Assembly: GCA_963702035.1 (NCBI GenBank)
Contig: OY969700.1
Span: 124,001 to 188,000, forward strand
DNA: 64,000 bases
From: VRUE01 sp963702035
GTDB taxonomy: Bacteria > Actinomycetota > Thermoleophilia > Solirubrobacterales > 70-9
Direction of reading: 5' to 3'
Shown: positions 38,775 to 48,547 of the stretch, piece after piece
How positions within the stretch are numbered: position 1 is the first letter of the stretch
Layout: each line of letters starts with the position of its first letter
Position numbers and translations under genes: made by a program
The notes under the pieces: model-generated
What the model was told of the DNA's origin: nothing
What the model saw: only the letters and a program-made list of their open reading frames with translations
Database searches by the model: none

Positions 38775-40673
38775 TCAGACGCCCTCGCGAACCCCGCCCA
38801 TCTCGCTGAAGACGGCGGTGACGCCGCCGTCTTCGCGCTGCTCGTCGGCGATCACGTGGGAGACCGCGTTGATCAGTGCCAGGTGCGTGAACGCCTGCGG
38901 GAAGTTGCCGAGATGGCGACCGCTTTCGGCCTCCAGCTCCTCGGCGTAGAGGTCGAGCCAGCCGGCCGCCTCGAGCAGTCGCTCGCAGAGTTCCCGTGCC
39001 CGCACCGGCTCGCCGATCTCCGAGAGCGCCGAGACGAGCCAGAAGGAGCAGATCAGGAACGTGCCCTCCTCGCCGCTCAGCCCGTCGTCGGTTTCCTCGA
39101 CTTTGTAGCGCTGGACGAGACCGTGTTCAGTCAGTTGCTCGGCAATCGCGTCGACCGTGGCGCAGACGCGCGGATCGTCGGGGGGGAGGAAGCGCAGCAG
39201 CGGGATCAGCAGGGTCGACGCGTCGAGTGCATCGGTCTCGTAGTGCTGGCGGAAGACCCCGCCGCGGACGCCGCGCTCGAGGATCTCCTCGCGGATCTTC
39301 TCGGCCGTCTTCTCCCACTCGCCGGCGATGTCGTCGATGCCGACGCCGCGGGCGAGCCGGGCGCCACGATCGACCGCGACCCAGATCATCAGCTTCGAGG
39401 AGACGTAGTGCTGGGGCTCGCCCCGCGACTCCCAAATCCCCTGGTCGGGGTGGGACCAGGCCTCGATCGCCGCCTCGACCTGCTGGCGGATCAGCTGGCG
39501 ATCGGCCGGGGTGCCGGTGCCGCGCAGGGCCTTTTCGTGCAGGTAGATCGAGTCGAGCAGGGCGCCCCAGACGTCGTTCTGGCGCTGGTCGTAGGCGCCG
39601 TTGCCGATCCGCACCGGGCTCGCCCCGCCGTAGCCCCCGAGGTGATCGAGCGTGCTCTCGGTCAGCTCCTTCTCACCGCCGATCCCGTACATGATCTGCA
39701 GCTGGGGGTCCTTGCGGCAGATGCCCATGATGAAGCGCATGAAGTCGCGCGCCTCCTGGTCGAAGCCGAGCGTGTGCAGGGCCCAGAGGCTGAAGGTCGA
39801 GTCGCGGATCCAGCTGAAGCGGTAGTCCCAGTTGCGTTCGCCGCCGGGGGTCTCGGGCAGGGAAGTGGTCGGTGCGGCGAGGAGAGCACCCGTCGGTGCG
39901 TAGGTCAGCCCCTTAAGGACCAGCGCCGAGCGCTGCAGGTGGATGCGCCAGGGATGGTCGGGGAAGTCGCCGTCGCGCAGCCACTTGCGCCAGAAGTCTT
40001 CGGTCGAGTCGAGCCGCTCGAGCGCCTCCGGCGCGCTGCGCGGTCCGCCCAGGTCCCCCTCGCCCCAGGTCAGGGCGCAGAAGCTCGTCTCGTTCTCGCG
40101 CAGCCTGACGGTGCCGCGGGCGGTGCCGCCGTCGAGCTTGAGCTCCATATCGCTGGTCAGCTGCAGCTCGACGCCGTCGCCGCCCCGCGCGGTCGCCTCG
40201 CCCAGCTCGCCGCCGCTCCAGGCGGCGGCCTCGGCGCCGTAGGCGAAGCGCGGCAGGCACTCCATCTCCATCTCGACCTCGCCGTCGATGCAGGTGATCG
40301 TGCGCAGCAACGAGTGGTCGGACTCGTGTTTGGTCGCCGGGCGCGAGCCCGGGCCCGCCTGCTCGACCCAGTCGCCGATCGTCAGCGCGTCGTGGACGAC
40401 GGCCCAGCCGGTGTCGGTCACCCAGGTCGTCTCGATCACCAGCGTGCCTGGCTCGTAGCGGCGGCCGATCGGCACGACGACGCCGCGCGGCTTCAGCTTG
40501 AAATGGCCGGCGCCGCGGTCGAGCAGAGCGGCGAAGGCGCTGGGCGAGTCGAAGCGCGGCAGGCAGAGCCACTCGACCAGGCCGTCGTAGGAGACGAGGG
40601 CACTGGTGTGGCAGTCGGAGAGGAAGCCGTAGCTGCCGATCGGTGGGAAGCGGGTCGGATCGGCATCACTCAC
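38775..40673 (-). CDS. Glycoside hydrolase family 15 protein (glucoamylase/trehalase type)
   Basis: A 632-residue cytosolic enzyme. The N-terminal beta domain starts IGSYGFLSDCHTSALVSYDG with WLCLPRFDSPSAFAALLD; the (alpha/alpha)6 barrel holds NWDYRFSWIRDSTFSLWALH. Candidate catalytic acids are in DQGIWESRGEP (general acid) and EEGTFLICSFWLV (general base), as in GH15. Actinobacterial members of this shape include trehalases as well as glucan 1,4-alpha-glucosidases, so the substrate is open. Start GTG 40673; divergent from ctaG with 83 bp between starts. Confidence 0.9.
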   Translation of the reverse strand: MSDADPTRFPPIGSYGFLSDCHTSALVSYDGLVEWLCLPRFDSPSAFAALLDRGAGHFKLKPRGVVVPIGRRYEPGTLVIETTWVTDTGWAVVHDALTIGDWVEQAGPGSRPATKHESDHSLLRTITCIDGEVEMEMECLPRFAYGAEAAAWSGGELGEATARGGDGVELQLTSDMELKLDGGTARGTVRLRENETSFCALTWGEGDLGGPRSAPEALERLDSTEDFWRKWLRDGDFPDHPWRIHLQRSALVLKGLTYAPTGALLAAPTTSLPETPGGERNWDYRFSWIRDSTFSLWALHTLGFDQEARDFMRFIMGICRKDPQLQIMYGIGGEKELTESTLDHLGGYGGASPVRIGNGAYDQRQNDVWGALLDSIYLHEKALRGTGTPADRQLIRQQVEAAIEAWSHPDQGIWESRGEPQHYVSSKLMIWVAVDRGARLARGVGIDDIAGEWEKTAEKIREEILERGVRGGVFRQHYETDALDASTLLIPLLRFLPPDDPRVCATVDAIAEQLTEHGLVQRYKVEETDDGLSGEEGTFLICSFWLVSALSEIGEPVRARELCERLLEAAGWLDLYAEELEAESGRHLGNFPQAFTHLALINAVSHVIADEQREDGGVTAVFSEMGGVREGV

Positions 40674-40756
40674 GGTTCGCGCTCCGCTCCGGGCGCGAAG
40701 AACCAGATATGCGCGCTTGGTCGCTCCGCGCTCAAGGGAAGTGCCAAGCTACCACC

Positions 40757-41662
40757 GTGAGCCTGCCCCTTGCGCACGTGACCGGCGCTTTCGTGCCGAT
40801 CGAGGTGATTCCGATCACCGTCGCGGGCGTGCTCTACTGGCACCGCGTCCTCGTCCTCTCCTGGGATGGCCGCAAGGTGCCGCTCTGGCGCCAGCTCTGC
40901 TTCGGCGCCGGGCTGCTGACGATCTCGATCGCTCTCTTCAGTCCGATCGGCCACATCTCCGACGAGCTGGTGATCGCCCATATGGTCGAGCACCTGCTGA
41001 TCGGCGACATCGCCTCGCTGCTGCTGGTCCTCGGCCTGACCAAATCCCTGCTGCAACCGATCCTCGCGATTCGCGCCTTCAACAAGCTGCAGGTCCTCAC
41101 CCATCCGCTCGTCGCCTTCCCGCTCTGGGCGGTCAACTTCTACCTCTGGCACATCCCGGCGATCTACGACGCCGCCTACGGCACGGCGCCGATCCACGCG
41201 CTCGAGCACACGACCTTCCTCTTCTTCGGCTGCCTGATGTGGATGCCGATCTTCGGCCCCTTGCCCAAGCCCCAGTGGTTCAGCGCCGGCTGGAAGGTCG
41301 CCTACGTGTTTGCGGTGCGCTTCACCGGCGCGATCCTCGGCAACGTGCTGATGTGGTCGGGGTCGGTGCTCTACCCGATCTACGCGCCCGGCGAGCGCTA
41401 CTGGGGGATCTCGGCGATCGCCGACCAGAGCACCGCCGGGGTGATCATGATGATCGAGGGGACCTTCCTCGCCCTCGGCGTCCTCGCCTGGGTCTTTTTC
41501 GAGGTCGCCCGCGAAGGGACCGAAAAGCAGGACCTGCTCGACCTCGCCCGCGAGCGCGGGATCGAGCTCGACGAGCGCCGCGCCCAGCGCGCTGTAGCCG
41601 CCGGGCACGGGGCGCTGCTGGGGGAGCGATTGACGGCCTCCGGGCGTGGGAGGGACGAGTGA
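40757..41662 (+). CDS. ctaG: Cytochrome c oxidase assembly factor CtaG (caa3 type)
   Basis: A 301-residue polytopic membrane protein with about seven helices. It shows the caa3_CtaG pattern: HMVEHLLIGDIASLLLVLGL, ALWAVNFYLWHIPAIYDAAY-like NFYLWHIPA, LEHTTFLFFGCLMWMPIFGP and DQSTAGVIMMIEG. The conserved His residues are thought to take part in copper delivery to cytochrome oxidase. Start GTG 40757 places the first helix near the N-terminus; the frame is open further upstream into the GH15 promoter. A 37-codon ORF overlaps its end. Confidence 0.88.
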   Translation: MSLPLAHVTGAFVPIEVIPITVAGVLYWHRVLVLSWDGRKVPLWRQLCFGAGLLTISIALFSPIGHISDELVIAHMVEHLLIGDIASLLLVLGLTKSLLQPILAIRAFNKLQVLTHPLVAFPLWAVNFYLWHIPAIYDAAYGTAPIHALEHTTFLFFGCLMWMPIFGPLPKPQWFSAGWKVAYVFAVRFTGAILGNVLMWSGSVLYPIYAPGERYWGISAIADQSTAGVIMMIEGTFLALGVLAWVFFEVAREGTEKQDLLDLARERGIELDERRAQRAVAAGHGALLGERLTASGRGRDE

Positions 41663-41772
41663 ACCGGGCGCGCGCCTGGCTCGTCACCGGCCCACTCGGC
41701 CGCGGCCTGGCTTTCGCGATCGACTTCGGCGTGGCGGTGCGCAGGGGGCTGCTGCGCCGCGGTGGACCTTGA
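41659..41772 (+). CDS. Small 37-residue protein coupled to ctaG
   Basis: GTG 41659 overlaps the ctaG stop (GTGA). The peptide has a central hydrophobic stretch (AWLVTGPLGRGLAFAIDFGV) and an Arg-rich C-terminus, so it could be a membrane-associated microprotein. I recall similar 'WLVTGPLG' segments in small actinobacterial proteins. It is supported only by coupling and composition. Confidence 0.45.
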   Translation: MNRARAWLVTGPLGRGLAFAIDFGVAVRRGLLRRGGP

Positions 41773-41813
41773 ACGTGCCCTGGCACGTAGAAAGTCCACA
41801 GCGGCGAGCGCGA

Positions 41814-41819
41814 TAGGGT
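41814..41819 (+). promoter_or_regulatory. -10 box TAGGGT of tig
   Basis: TAGGGT, 11 nt before ATG 41831, with no Shine-Dalgarno site between. Confidence 0.4.
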
Positions 41820-41830
41820 CCCGCGCTCGC

Positions 41831-43216
41831 ATGCAGCCAACAGTCTCAGAGCTACCCGGCTCGCGCGTCAGCGTCGAGGTCGAGGTTCCCGCCGCCGATG
41901 TCGACCGCGCTGTTGCCCAAGCTGCCCGCGGCCTCGCCCGGGAGATGCGCATGCCCGGCTTCCGCAAGGGGAAGGCCCCGCCCGCGCTGGTGATTCAGCG
42001 AGTCGGTTTCGCCGCCGTGCTCGAGGAGGCGATCCGCGAGGCGCTGCCGGAGTGGTACGAAAGGGCGCTGCTCGGCTCCGGCATCGCGCCGGTCGGCGAT
42101 CCCAGCGTCGAGGTCGTCTCCACGCCCGAGGCCGAGGGCGAGCCGCTCGCCTTCAAGTTCGAGATCGGCGTGCGGCCAACGGCCGAGCTGGGCGAGTACA
42201 AGGGCCTCGATGTCGGCAGGGCCGAGCCCGAGCCGGCGGAGGAACTGGTCGACCGTGAGGTCGAGCGGATCCGCGAAGGCTTCGCCAAGCTCGAGCCGGT
42301 CGATCGTGCCGCCGTCGAGGGAGACGTGCTGCTGGTCGACTTCGAGGGCCTGCTCGACGGCAAGGCCTTCGAGGGCGGCAAGGCAAGCGACTACCTGCTC
42401 GAGCTCGGCGGCGGCCAGCTGATCGAGGGCTTCGAGGAGCAGCTGGCCGGCGTCGGCGGCGGTGAGACCCGCAACGTCGAGGTCACCTTCCCCGACGATT
42501 ACCAGGCCGAGCAGCTCGCCGGCGAAGACGCTGTCTTTACGGTCGAGGTCAAGGAGGTGCGGGAAAAGGTCCTGCCCGAGCTCGACGACGATTTCGCCTC
42601 CGAGGCATCCGAGTTCGACAGCCTGGAGGAGTTGCGTGCCGACATAACCGAGCGCCTCGCCGAGGCGGTCGGCGAGCGGGCCGAGCAGGACTTCCGCGTC
42701 GCCGCGGTCGACGCGGCGGCCGCCGAGGCGAAGCTCGACCTCCCCGACGAGCTCGCCACCGCCCGCGCGACCGAGCGCTGGGAGCGGGTCGAGCGGCAGC
42801 TCGCCTCGCGGGGGATGCAGCCCGACGCCTACCTGCAGATGCAGGGGAAAACCCGCGAGGAAGTGATCGCGGAGTCCAAGCCGGAGGCCGAAGCGGAGCT
42901 GAAGCGCGAGGCGGTGCTGGCGGCGATCGCCGACGCCGAGGGGATCGAGGCCTCAGAGGAGGAGATGGTCGAGGCGCTGGAGCACTCCGCCGAGCACGAG
43001 CGGACGACGCCGGAGAAGCTGCTCAAGCGTTTGCGCGAGAGCGGCCGCGACGCGATGATCCGCGACGACATCCGCTTCCGCAAGGCGATCGACATGGTCG
43101 CCGAGGCGGCCAAGCCGATTCCGCTCGAGCAGGCCGAGGCGCGCGAGCAGATCTGGACGCCGGAGAAGGAGCGCAAAGAGGCGGGCGAGCTCTGGACTCC
43201 AGGCAGCGACGAGTGA
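41831..43216 (+). CDS. tig: Trigger factor
   Basis: Ribosome-bound chaperone and peptidyl-prolyl isomerase, 461 residues. The ribosome-binding signature is GFRKGKAP in MRMPGFRKGKAPPALV (residues ~38-53). The FKBP-type PPIase domain spans ~150-240 (GDVLLVDFEGLLDGKAFEGG, YLLELGGGQLIEGFEEQLAG), and a long helical C-terminal cradle follows. The C-terminus adds an acidic tail (EQIWTPEKERKEAGELWTPG). ATG 41831 was chosen over GTG/ATG codons upstream because the conserved N-terminus MQPTVSELPGSRVSVEVEVP begins there. First gene of the tig-clpP block. Confidence 0.96.
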   Translation: MQPTVSELPGSRVSVEVEVPAADVDRAVAQAARGLAREMRMPGFRKGKAPPALVIQRVGFAAVLEEAIREALPEWYERALLGSGIAPVGDPSVEVVSTPEAEGEPLAFKFEIGVRPTAELGEYKGLDVGRAEPEPAEELVDREVERIREGFAKLEPVDRAAVEGDVLLVDFEGLLDGKAFEGGKASDYLLELGGGQLIEGFEEQLAGVGGGETRNVEVTFPDDYQAEQLAGEDAVFTVEVKEVREKVLPELDDDFASEASEFDSLEELRADITERLAEAVGERAEQDFRVAAVDAAAAEAKLDLPDELATARATERWERVERQLASRGMQPDAYLQMQGKTREEVIAESKPEAEAELKREAVLAAIADAEGIEASEEEMVEALEHSAEHERTTPEKLLKRLRESGRDAMIRDDIRFRKAIDMVAEAAKPIPLEQAEAREQIWTPEKERKEAGELWTPGSDE

Positions 43217-43240
43217 CGGCGGCCCGCCGGGCGCCTTCTA

Positions 43241-43246
43241 TAGAGT
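43241..43246 (+). promoter_or_regulatory. -10 box TAGAGT of clpP
   Basis: TATAGAGT with TAGAGT ending 7 nt before ATG 43254; a leaderless clpP transcript is likely. Confidence 0.5.
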
Positions 43247-43253
43247 GCCGCGC

Positions 43254-43838
43254 ATGAGCCCCTTGGTTCCCATGGTGGTCGAGCAGACCTCGCGCGGCGA
43301 GCGCTCCTTCGACATCTACTCACGCCTGCTGAACGAGCGGATCATCTTCCTCGGCACGCAGGTAAATCAGGACATCGCCAACCTGATCGTCGCCCAGCTC
43401 CTCCACCTCGAGTCCGAGGATCCCGACAAGGACATCAGCATCTACGTCAACTCGCCCGGCGGCGACGTCTACGCCGGTCTGGCGATCTACGACACGATGC
43501 AGTTCATCAAGCCCGACGTGCAGACGATCTGCGTCGGCATCGCGATGAGCATGGGCGCGCTGCTGCTTGCCGGCGGCGCCGCCGGCAAGCGGATGTCGCT
43601 GCCCAACTCGAAGATCCTCATCCACCAGGTCTCGGCCGGCTTCCAGGGCCAGGCGACCGACATCGAGATTCACGCCAAAGAGATCATCGACACCCGCCGC
43701 CGCCTCGACGAGATCATCGCCAAGCACACGAACCAGCCCTTCGACAAAGTCACGAACGACACCGATCGCGACTACTTCATGAGCGCGGAGGAGGCGAAGG
43801 AGTACAACATCGTCAACCGCGTCATCGAACACCACTGA
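43254..43838 (+). CDS. clpP: ATP-dependent Clp protease proteolytic subunit
   Basis: A 194-residue serine protease that forms the double-heptamer chamber served by ClpX and ClpC. Catalytic Ser99 is in GIAMSMGALLLAGG and His124 in SKILIHQVSAG; the Asp is expected in the TDRDYFMSAEEA segment. The family signatures YVNSPGGDVYAGLAIYDTMQ and IIAKHTNQP are present. ATG 43254 (MSPLVPMVVEQT) is the usual N-terminus. Only one clpP is seen in the window, though actinobacteria often have two. clpX follows after HU. Confidence 0.97.
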   Translation: MSPLVPMVVEQTSRGERSFDIYSRLLNERIIFLGTQVNQDIANLIVAQLLHLESEDPDKDISIYVNSPGGDVYAGLAIYDTMQFIKPDVQTICVGIAMSMGALLLAGGAAGKRMSLPNSKILIHQVSAGFQGQATDIEIHAKEIIDTRRRLDEIIAKHTNQPFDKVTNDTDRDYFMSAEEAKEYNIVNRVIEHH

Positions 43839-43901
43839 GCCGCTGCGGCGATCGCGCCTGGGCCGGGGAGCGCGTCGGCTCGGTCGGAAAAGACCGGAAA
43901 T

Positions 43902-44006
43902 GCCCGCACCGTGGGCTGCCGTCTCCACTTCGAGATCCACGTCCACGGCCGCCCGATCGACCCCCAACCCGCCCTCGAACGCTGGGACGCCCGGCCCGAC
44001 CTGTAG
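43902..44006 (+). pseudogene. C-terminal remnant of an M23-type peptidase
   Basis: In one frame this stretch reads CRLHFEIHVHGRPIDPQPAL then ERWDARPDL and a stop. H-x-HFE-x-R/H-x-x-G-x-P-x-DP is the C-terminal signature of LytM/M23 peptidoglycan peptidases (normally HLHFEV..NG..VDP). There is no start codon or catalytic N-terminal half, so it is a fragment, probably left by deletion between clpP and the HU gene. Confidence 0.55.
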
Positions 44007-44064
44007 AAAACCGCATGACAGTTGGCCGAACCCGGCCGTACGCCCACTACCCGAGGAGAGAAGG

Positions 44065-44349
44065 ATGGCAATCACGACCAAGGACGAACTGGCGAAGCAG
44101 GTCGCCGCACGGACCGGGCTCGACAACGGCCAGGCCAAGGCCGCGCTGGACGCGACGATCGAAGAGATCACCGCTCAGCTCGCCGCCGGCAACGAGGTCA
44201 AATTCACCGGCTTCGGCAAATTCTCGACCGTCAACCGCCCGGCCCGCGAAGGCCGCAACCCGCAGACCGGCGAGTCGATGCAGATCGCGGCCAAAACGGC
44301 CGCCAAGTTCAGCGCCGGCGCGGAGCTGAAGAAGGCCGTCAACGGCTAG
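44065..44349 (+). CDS. hup: HU-family DNA-binding protein
   Basis: A 94-residue nucleoid protein. Seen: MAITTKDELAKQVAARTGLD, NEVKFTGFGKFSTVNRPARE (beta arm with GFG-F) and GRNPQTGESMQIAAKTAAKF (the intercalating R-NP loop). It binds and bends DNA as a dimer. GAGGAGAGAAGG gives a strong ribosome site before ATG 44065, unlike many neighbours with no leader. It lacks the long Lys/Ala tail of mycobacterial HupB. Inserted between clpP and clpX. Confidence 0.95.
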   Translation: MAITTKDELAKQVAARTGLDNGQAKAALDATIEEITAQLAAGNEVKFTGFGKFSTVNRPAREGRNPQTGESMQIAAKTAAKFSAGAELKKAVNG

Positions 44350-44583
44350 GACTCTGTGCTTGACATAGGGGAGGCGGCGAGCGGGGAGCTGCGCCGCCTC
44401 CTCGGGTGCCCGAGCTGGTAGCCGAGGCGTGCCGCGGCTCGCAAGGTGCCGCCCGCGAGAAGGGACCGTGGCCGTCTCGCCGTAAACGACGGCAGCGACG
44501 GAGCCGGGTTGCGGCCCCCTTTAAGCTTTTGGGGCCGCGATGCCGGTAGGCAACTACCGCCCCCGCAAGGAGGGATTTCCGCT
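44350..44583 (+). ncRNA. Possible structured 5' leader of clpX
   Basis: 234 bp with no gene but several hairpins. GGAGGCGG pairs with CCGCCTCC (from ~44370). GCGGCCCC (44511-44518) pairs with GGGGCCGC (44531-44538). CGGTAG-GCAA-CTACCG (44544-44559) has a GNRA tetraloop. AAGGAGG (44567-44573) follows, 10 nt before the clpX TTG start. A leader that could hide or expose the ribosome site is possible; I do not recognise a known riboswitch. Confidence 0.35.
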
Positions 44584-45876
<1,293 letters not shown>

Positions 45877-45889
45877 TGGTGGGAAGGGA

Positions 45890-45955
45890 CCGGGTGCCCC
45901 TCTCCAAAACGCTCGGCAGGAGCCTCGCTTGAGTGTTTTGAAGAGGGGCACCCGG
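45890..45955. repeat. Type A hairpin repeat between clpX and valS
   Basis: Outer arms CCGGGTGCCCCTCT (45890-45903) and their complement (45942-45955), then after one mismatch the inner arms CAAAAC/GTTTTG. The 24-nt loop (45911-45934) starts GCTCGGCAGGAGCC and ends CGCTTGAGT. The same loop and inner arms occur at 62511-62582. No T-run follows, so ordinary termination is uncertain. Confidence 0.85.
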
Positions 45956-45976
45956 CCCCTCCTCTCGACGGCTATC

Positions 45977-45982
45977 TAGACT
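45977..45982 (+). promoter_or_regulatory. -10 box TAGACT of valS
   Basis: TAGACT ends exactly 6 nt before GTG 45989, the spacing expected if transcription begins at the start codon. Confidence 0.55.
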
Positions 45983-45988
45983 CGCCGC

Positions 45989-48547
45989 GTGGACGCGGCT
46001 AAGCGGAAAAAGCTGGAAGAGACCACTCGCTACGACTCGGCGGAGGTCGAGGGACGGATCTTTTCCGAGTGGATGGAAGCTGGCTATTTCCATCCCAAGG
46101 CCGAGGGCTCGTCTGAAGAGAACTTTTCGGTTGCTATTCCGCCGCCGAATGTGACCGGGGTGCTGCATATGGGGCATGCGCTCAACGGGTCAATGCAGGA
46201 CGCGCTGGTGCGGATGAACCGGATGCGCGGGCGTAACACGCTGTGGACGCTGGGGACCGACCACGCCGGGATCGCCACGCAGGCTGTGGTCGAGAAGGTG
46301 CTGGTGGAGGAAGGGACCTCGCGCCAGGAGCTCGGTCGCGAGGCCTTCGTCGAGCGCGTCTGGGCCTGGAAAGAGGAGTACGGCTCGCGGATCGTCGAGC
46401 AGTACAAGCGGCTCGGCGCATCGCTGGACTACGGGGGCGAGCGCTTCACCCTCGACGAGGGCTACGTCAAGGCCGTCTACCGGGTCTTCAAGCAGCTCTA
46501 CGACAAGGGCTACATCTACCGCGACAACTACATGGTCAACTGGGACCCGGGCTCGCACTCGGCGATCTCCGACCTCGAGGTGGAGAACCGCGAGGTCGAG
46601 GACACCCTTTACTCGATCGACTACCCGGTCGAGGGCAGCGACCGCGCCCTCACGGTGGCCACCGTGCGCCCGGAGACGATGCTGGCCGACACTGCCGTGG
46701 CGGTCAATCCGGAGGACGAGCGCTACGCCGACCTCGTCGGCGGGCACTGCATCCTGCCGCTGGTCGAACGGCGGCTGCCGATCATCGCCGACGAGCATGT
46801 CGACCCCGAGTTCGGCACCGGGGCGCTGAAGATCACCCCCGGCCACGACCCCAACGACTTCGAGATCGGCCGCAAGCATGGGCTCGAGGAGATCGGCGTG
46901 ATCGGGCCCGACGGGCGGATGAGCGAGGCAGCCCGTGAGTTCGTCGGGCTCAGCGCCGCCGAGGCCCAGGAGGCCGTCGTCGTGGCGCTGCGCGAACAGG
47001 GCCGCCTGCGCGCCGAGGAGCCCTACGTCCACTCGGTCCCCTTCTCGGAGCGCTCCGGCGCGCGGATCGAGCCGCTGATCTCGCTGCAGTGGTTCTGCCG
47101 CATGGACGAGCTTGCCGCCCCTGCGATCGAGTTGGTCGAACGCGACGAGGTGCGAATAACCCCGCCGCGGTGGAAGCGCGTCTACCTCGACTGGATGCGC
47201 GAGATCCGGCCCTGGTGCGTCTCGCGCCAGCTCTGGTGGGGCCACCGGATCCCGGTCTGGTACTGCGACCCCTGCGAGGAGACCTTCGTCGCCGAGCAGG
47301 CCCCGGAGCGCTGCGGCACCTGCGGCGGCGAGCTGCGCCAGGAGGAGGACGTGCTCGACACCTGGTTCAGCTCGGCGCTCTGGCCCTTCGCCACGCTGGG
47401 CTGGCCCGAGGACACCCCGGAGTTGCGCGCCTTCTACCCGACCAGCTTCCTCACCACGGCACGCGAGATCCTCTTCCTCTGGGTCGCGCGGATGGTGATG
47501 ACCGGGATCGAGTTCGCCGGTGACGTCCCCTTCCGCGACGTCTACGTGCACTCGGTGATCCAGGCCCGCGACGGGCGGCGGATGTCGAAGAGCCTCGGCA
47601 CCGGCATCGACCCGCTCGAGGAAATCGACGAGCACGGCGCCGACGCGCTGCGCTTCGGCCTGCTGGCGATGTCCTCGACCCAGGACGTGCGCTTTTCCGA
47701 CGCGAAGGTCCAGCAGGGCGCCGACCTCGCCAACAAGCTCTGGAACGCGTCGCGACTGATCCTGCTCAACGTCGCCGAGGTCGAGGCGGCGCCGCGGCCG
47801 GTGAGCGTCGAGGACCGCTGGCTGCTCTCGCGACTGGAGGCGACGATCGCCTCGGTCACGGCAAAGCTGGAGGAATACGACTTCGCCCACGCCGCCCAGG
47901 AGGCGTACGCATTCTTCTGGTCGGAGCTCTGCGACTGGTACCTGGAGATCGTCAAGCCGCGCCTCTACGAGGGCGAGGCCGAGGTGTCGGCGACCCTGCT
48001 CTGGGCGCTGGAACGGCTGCTGGGGCTGCTGCACCCGATGATGCCGTTCGTCAGCGAGGAGATCTGGTCCTACCACCCCTCGCGGCAGGGTCATTTGGCC
48101 GTCCACGCCTTCCCCGTGTCCGACGAGTCGCTGCGCGACGCCGAGGCCGAGGCCGAGGTGCGGGCGGGCATCGAGCTGACCGGTCGGTTGCGCGCCTGGC
48201 GCGACCTGGTCGAGGCGCCGGCGGCGACTGTTCTGCCGGCGCGAGCCGAGGGGGTCCCGCCGCGGGAGTTCGTCGGCCGGCTCGCTCGCTTCGAGTTCGG
48301 CGAGGACGGGGGGGACCCGGTCGCGGCGGTGGGCCGGGTGAAGATCCTCGCCTCGGCCGAGATCGACGCCGAGGCGGTCGCCGCCCGGCTCGAGGCGCGG
48401 CGTGAGGAGCTGCGCTCGGAGGTGAGCAGGGCCGAGGGCAAACTCGGCAACGAGAAGTTCGTCGACCGGGCGCCGGCCGAGGTGGTCGAGGAAGAGCGAG
48501 AGAAGCTCGAGCGCTACCGCGCCGAGCTGGAGGAGCTCTCCGAATAG
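45989..48547 (+). CDS. valS: Valyl-tRNA synthetase
   Basis: Class Ia aminoacyl-tRNA synthetase of 852 residues. The HIGH-type motif is HMGH in VTGVLHMGHALNGSMQD; the KMSKS-type motif is RRMSKSLGTG. The CP1 editing domain (200-330: TVRPETMLADTAVAVNP, GTGALKITPGHDPNDFEIGR) is intact. A CxxC zinc-like site lies in DPCEETFVAEQAPERCGTCG. The C-terminal coiled coil that binds tRNA is present (RAEGKLGNEKFVDRAPAEVV). GTG start without Shine-Dalgarno. The first ~250 nt use clearly less GC3-biased codons than the rest. Confidence 0.97.
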   Translation: MDAAKRKKLEETTRYDSAEVEGRIFSEWMEAGYFHPKAEGSSEENFSVAIPPPNVTGVLHMGHALNGSMQDALVRMNRMRGRNTLWTLGTDHAGIATQAVVEKVLVEEGTSRQELGREAFVERVWAWKEEYGSRIVEQYKRLGASLDYGGERFTLDEGYVKAVYRVFKQLYDKGYIYRDNYMVNWDPGSHSAISDLEVENREVEDTLYSIDYPVEGSDRALTVATVRPETMLADTAVAVNPEDERYADLVGGHCILPLVERRLPIIADEHVDPEFGTGALKITPGHDPNDFEIGRKHGLEEIGVIGPDGRMSEAAREFVGLSAAEAQEAVVVALREQGRLRAEEPYVHSVPFSERSGARIEPLISLQWFCRMDELAAPAIELVERDEVRITPPRWKRVYLDWMREIRPWCVSRQLWWGHRIPVWYCDPCEETFVAEQAPERCGTCGGELRQEEDVLDTWFSSALWPFATLGWPEDTPELRAFYPTSFLTTAREILFLWVARMVMTGIEFAGDVPFRDVYVHSVIQARDGRRMSKSLGTGIDPLEEIDEHGADALRFGLLAMSSTQDVRFSDAKVQQGADLANKLWNASRLILLNVAEVEAAPRPVSVEDRWLLSRLEATIASVTAKLEEYDFAHAAQEAYAFFWSELCDWYLEIVKPRLYEGEAEVSATLLWALERLLGLLHPMMPFVSEEIWSYHPSRQGHLAVHAFPVSDESLRDAEAEAEVRAGIELTGRLRAWRDLVEAPAATVLPARAEGVPPREFVGRLARFEFGEDGGDPVAAVGRVKILASAEIDAEAVAARLEARREELRSEVSRAEGKLGNEKFVDRAPAEVVEEEREKLERYRAELEELSE

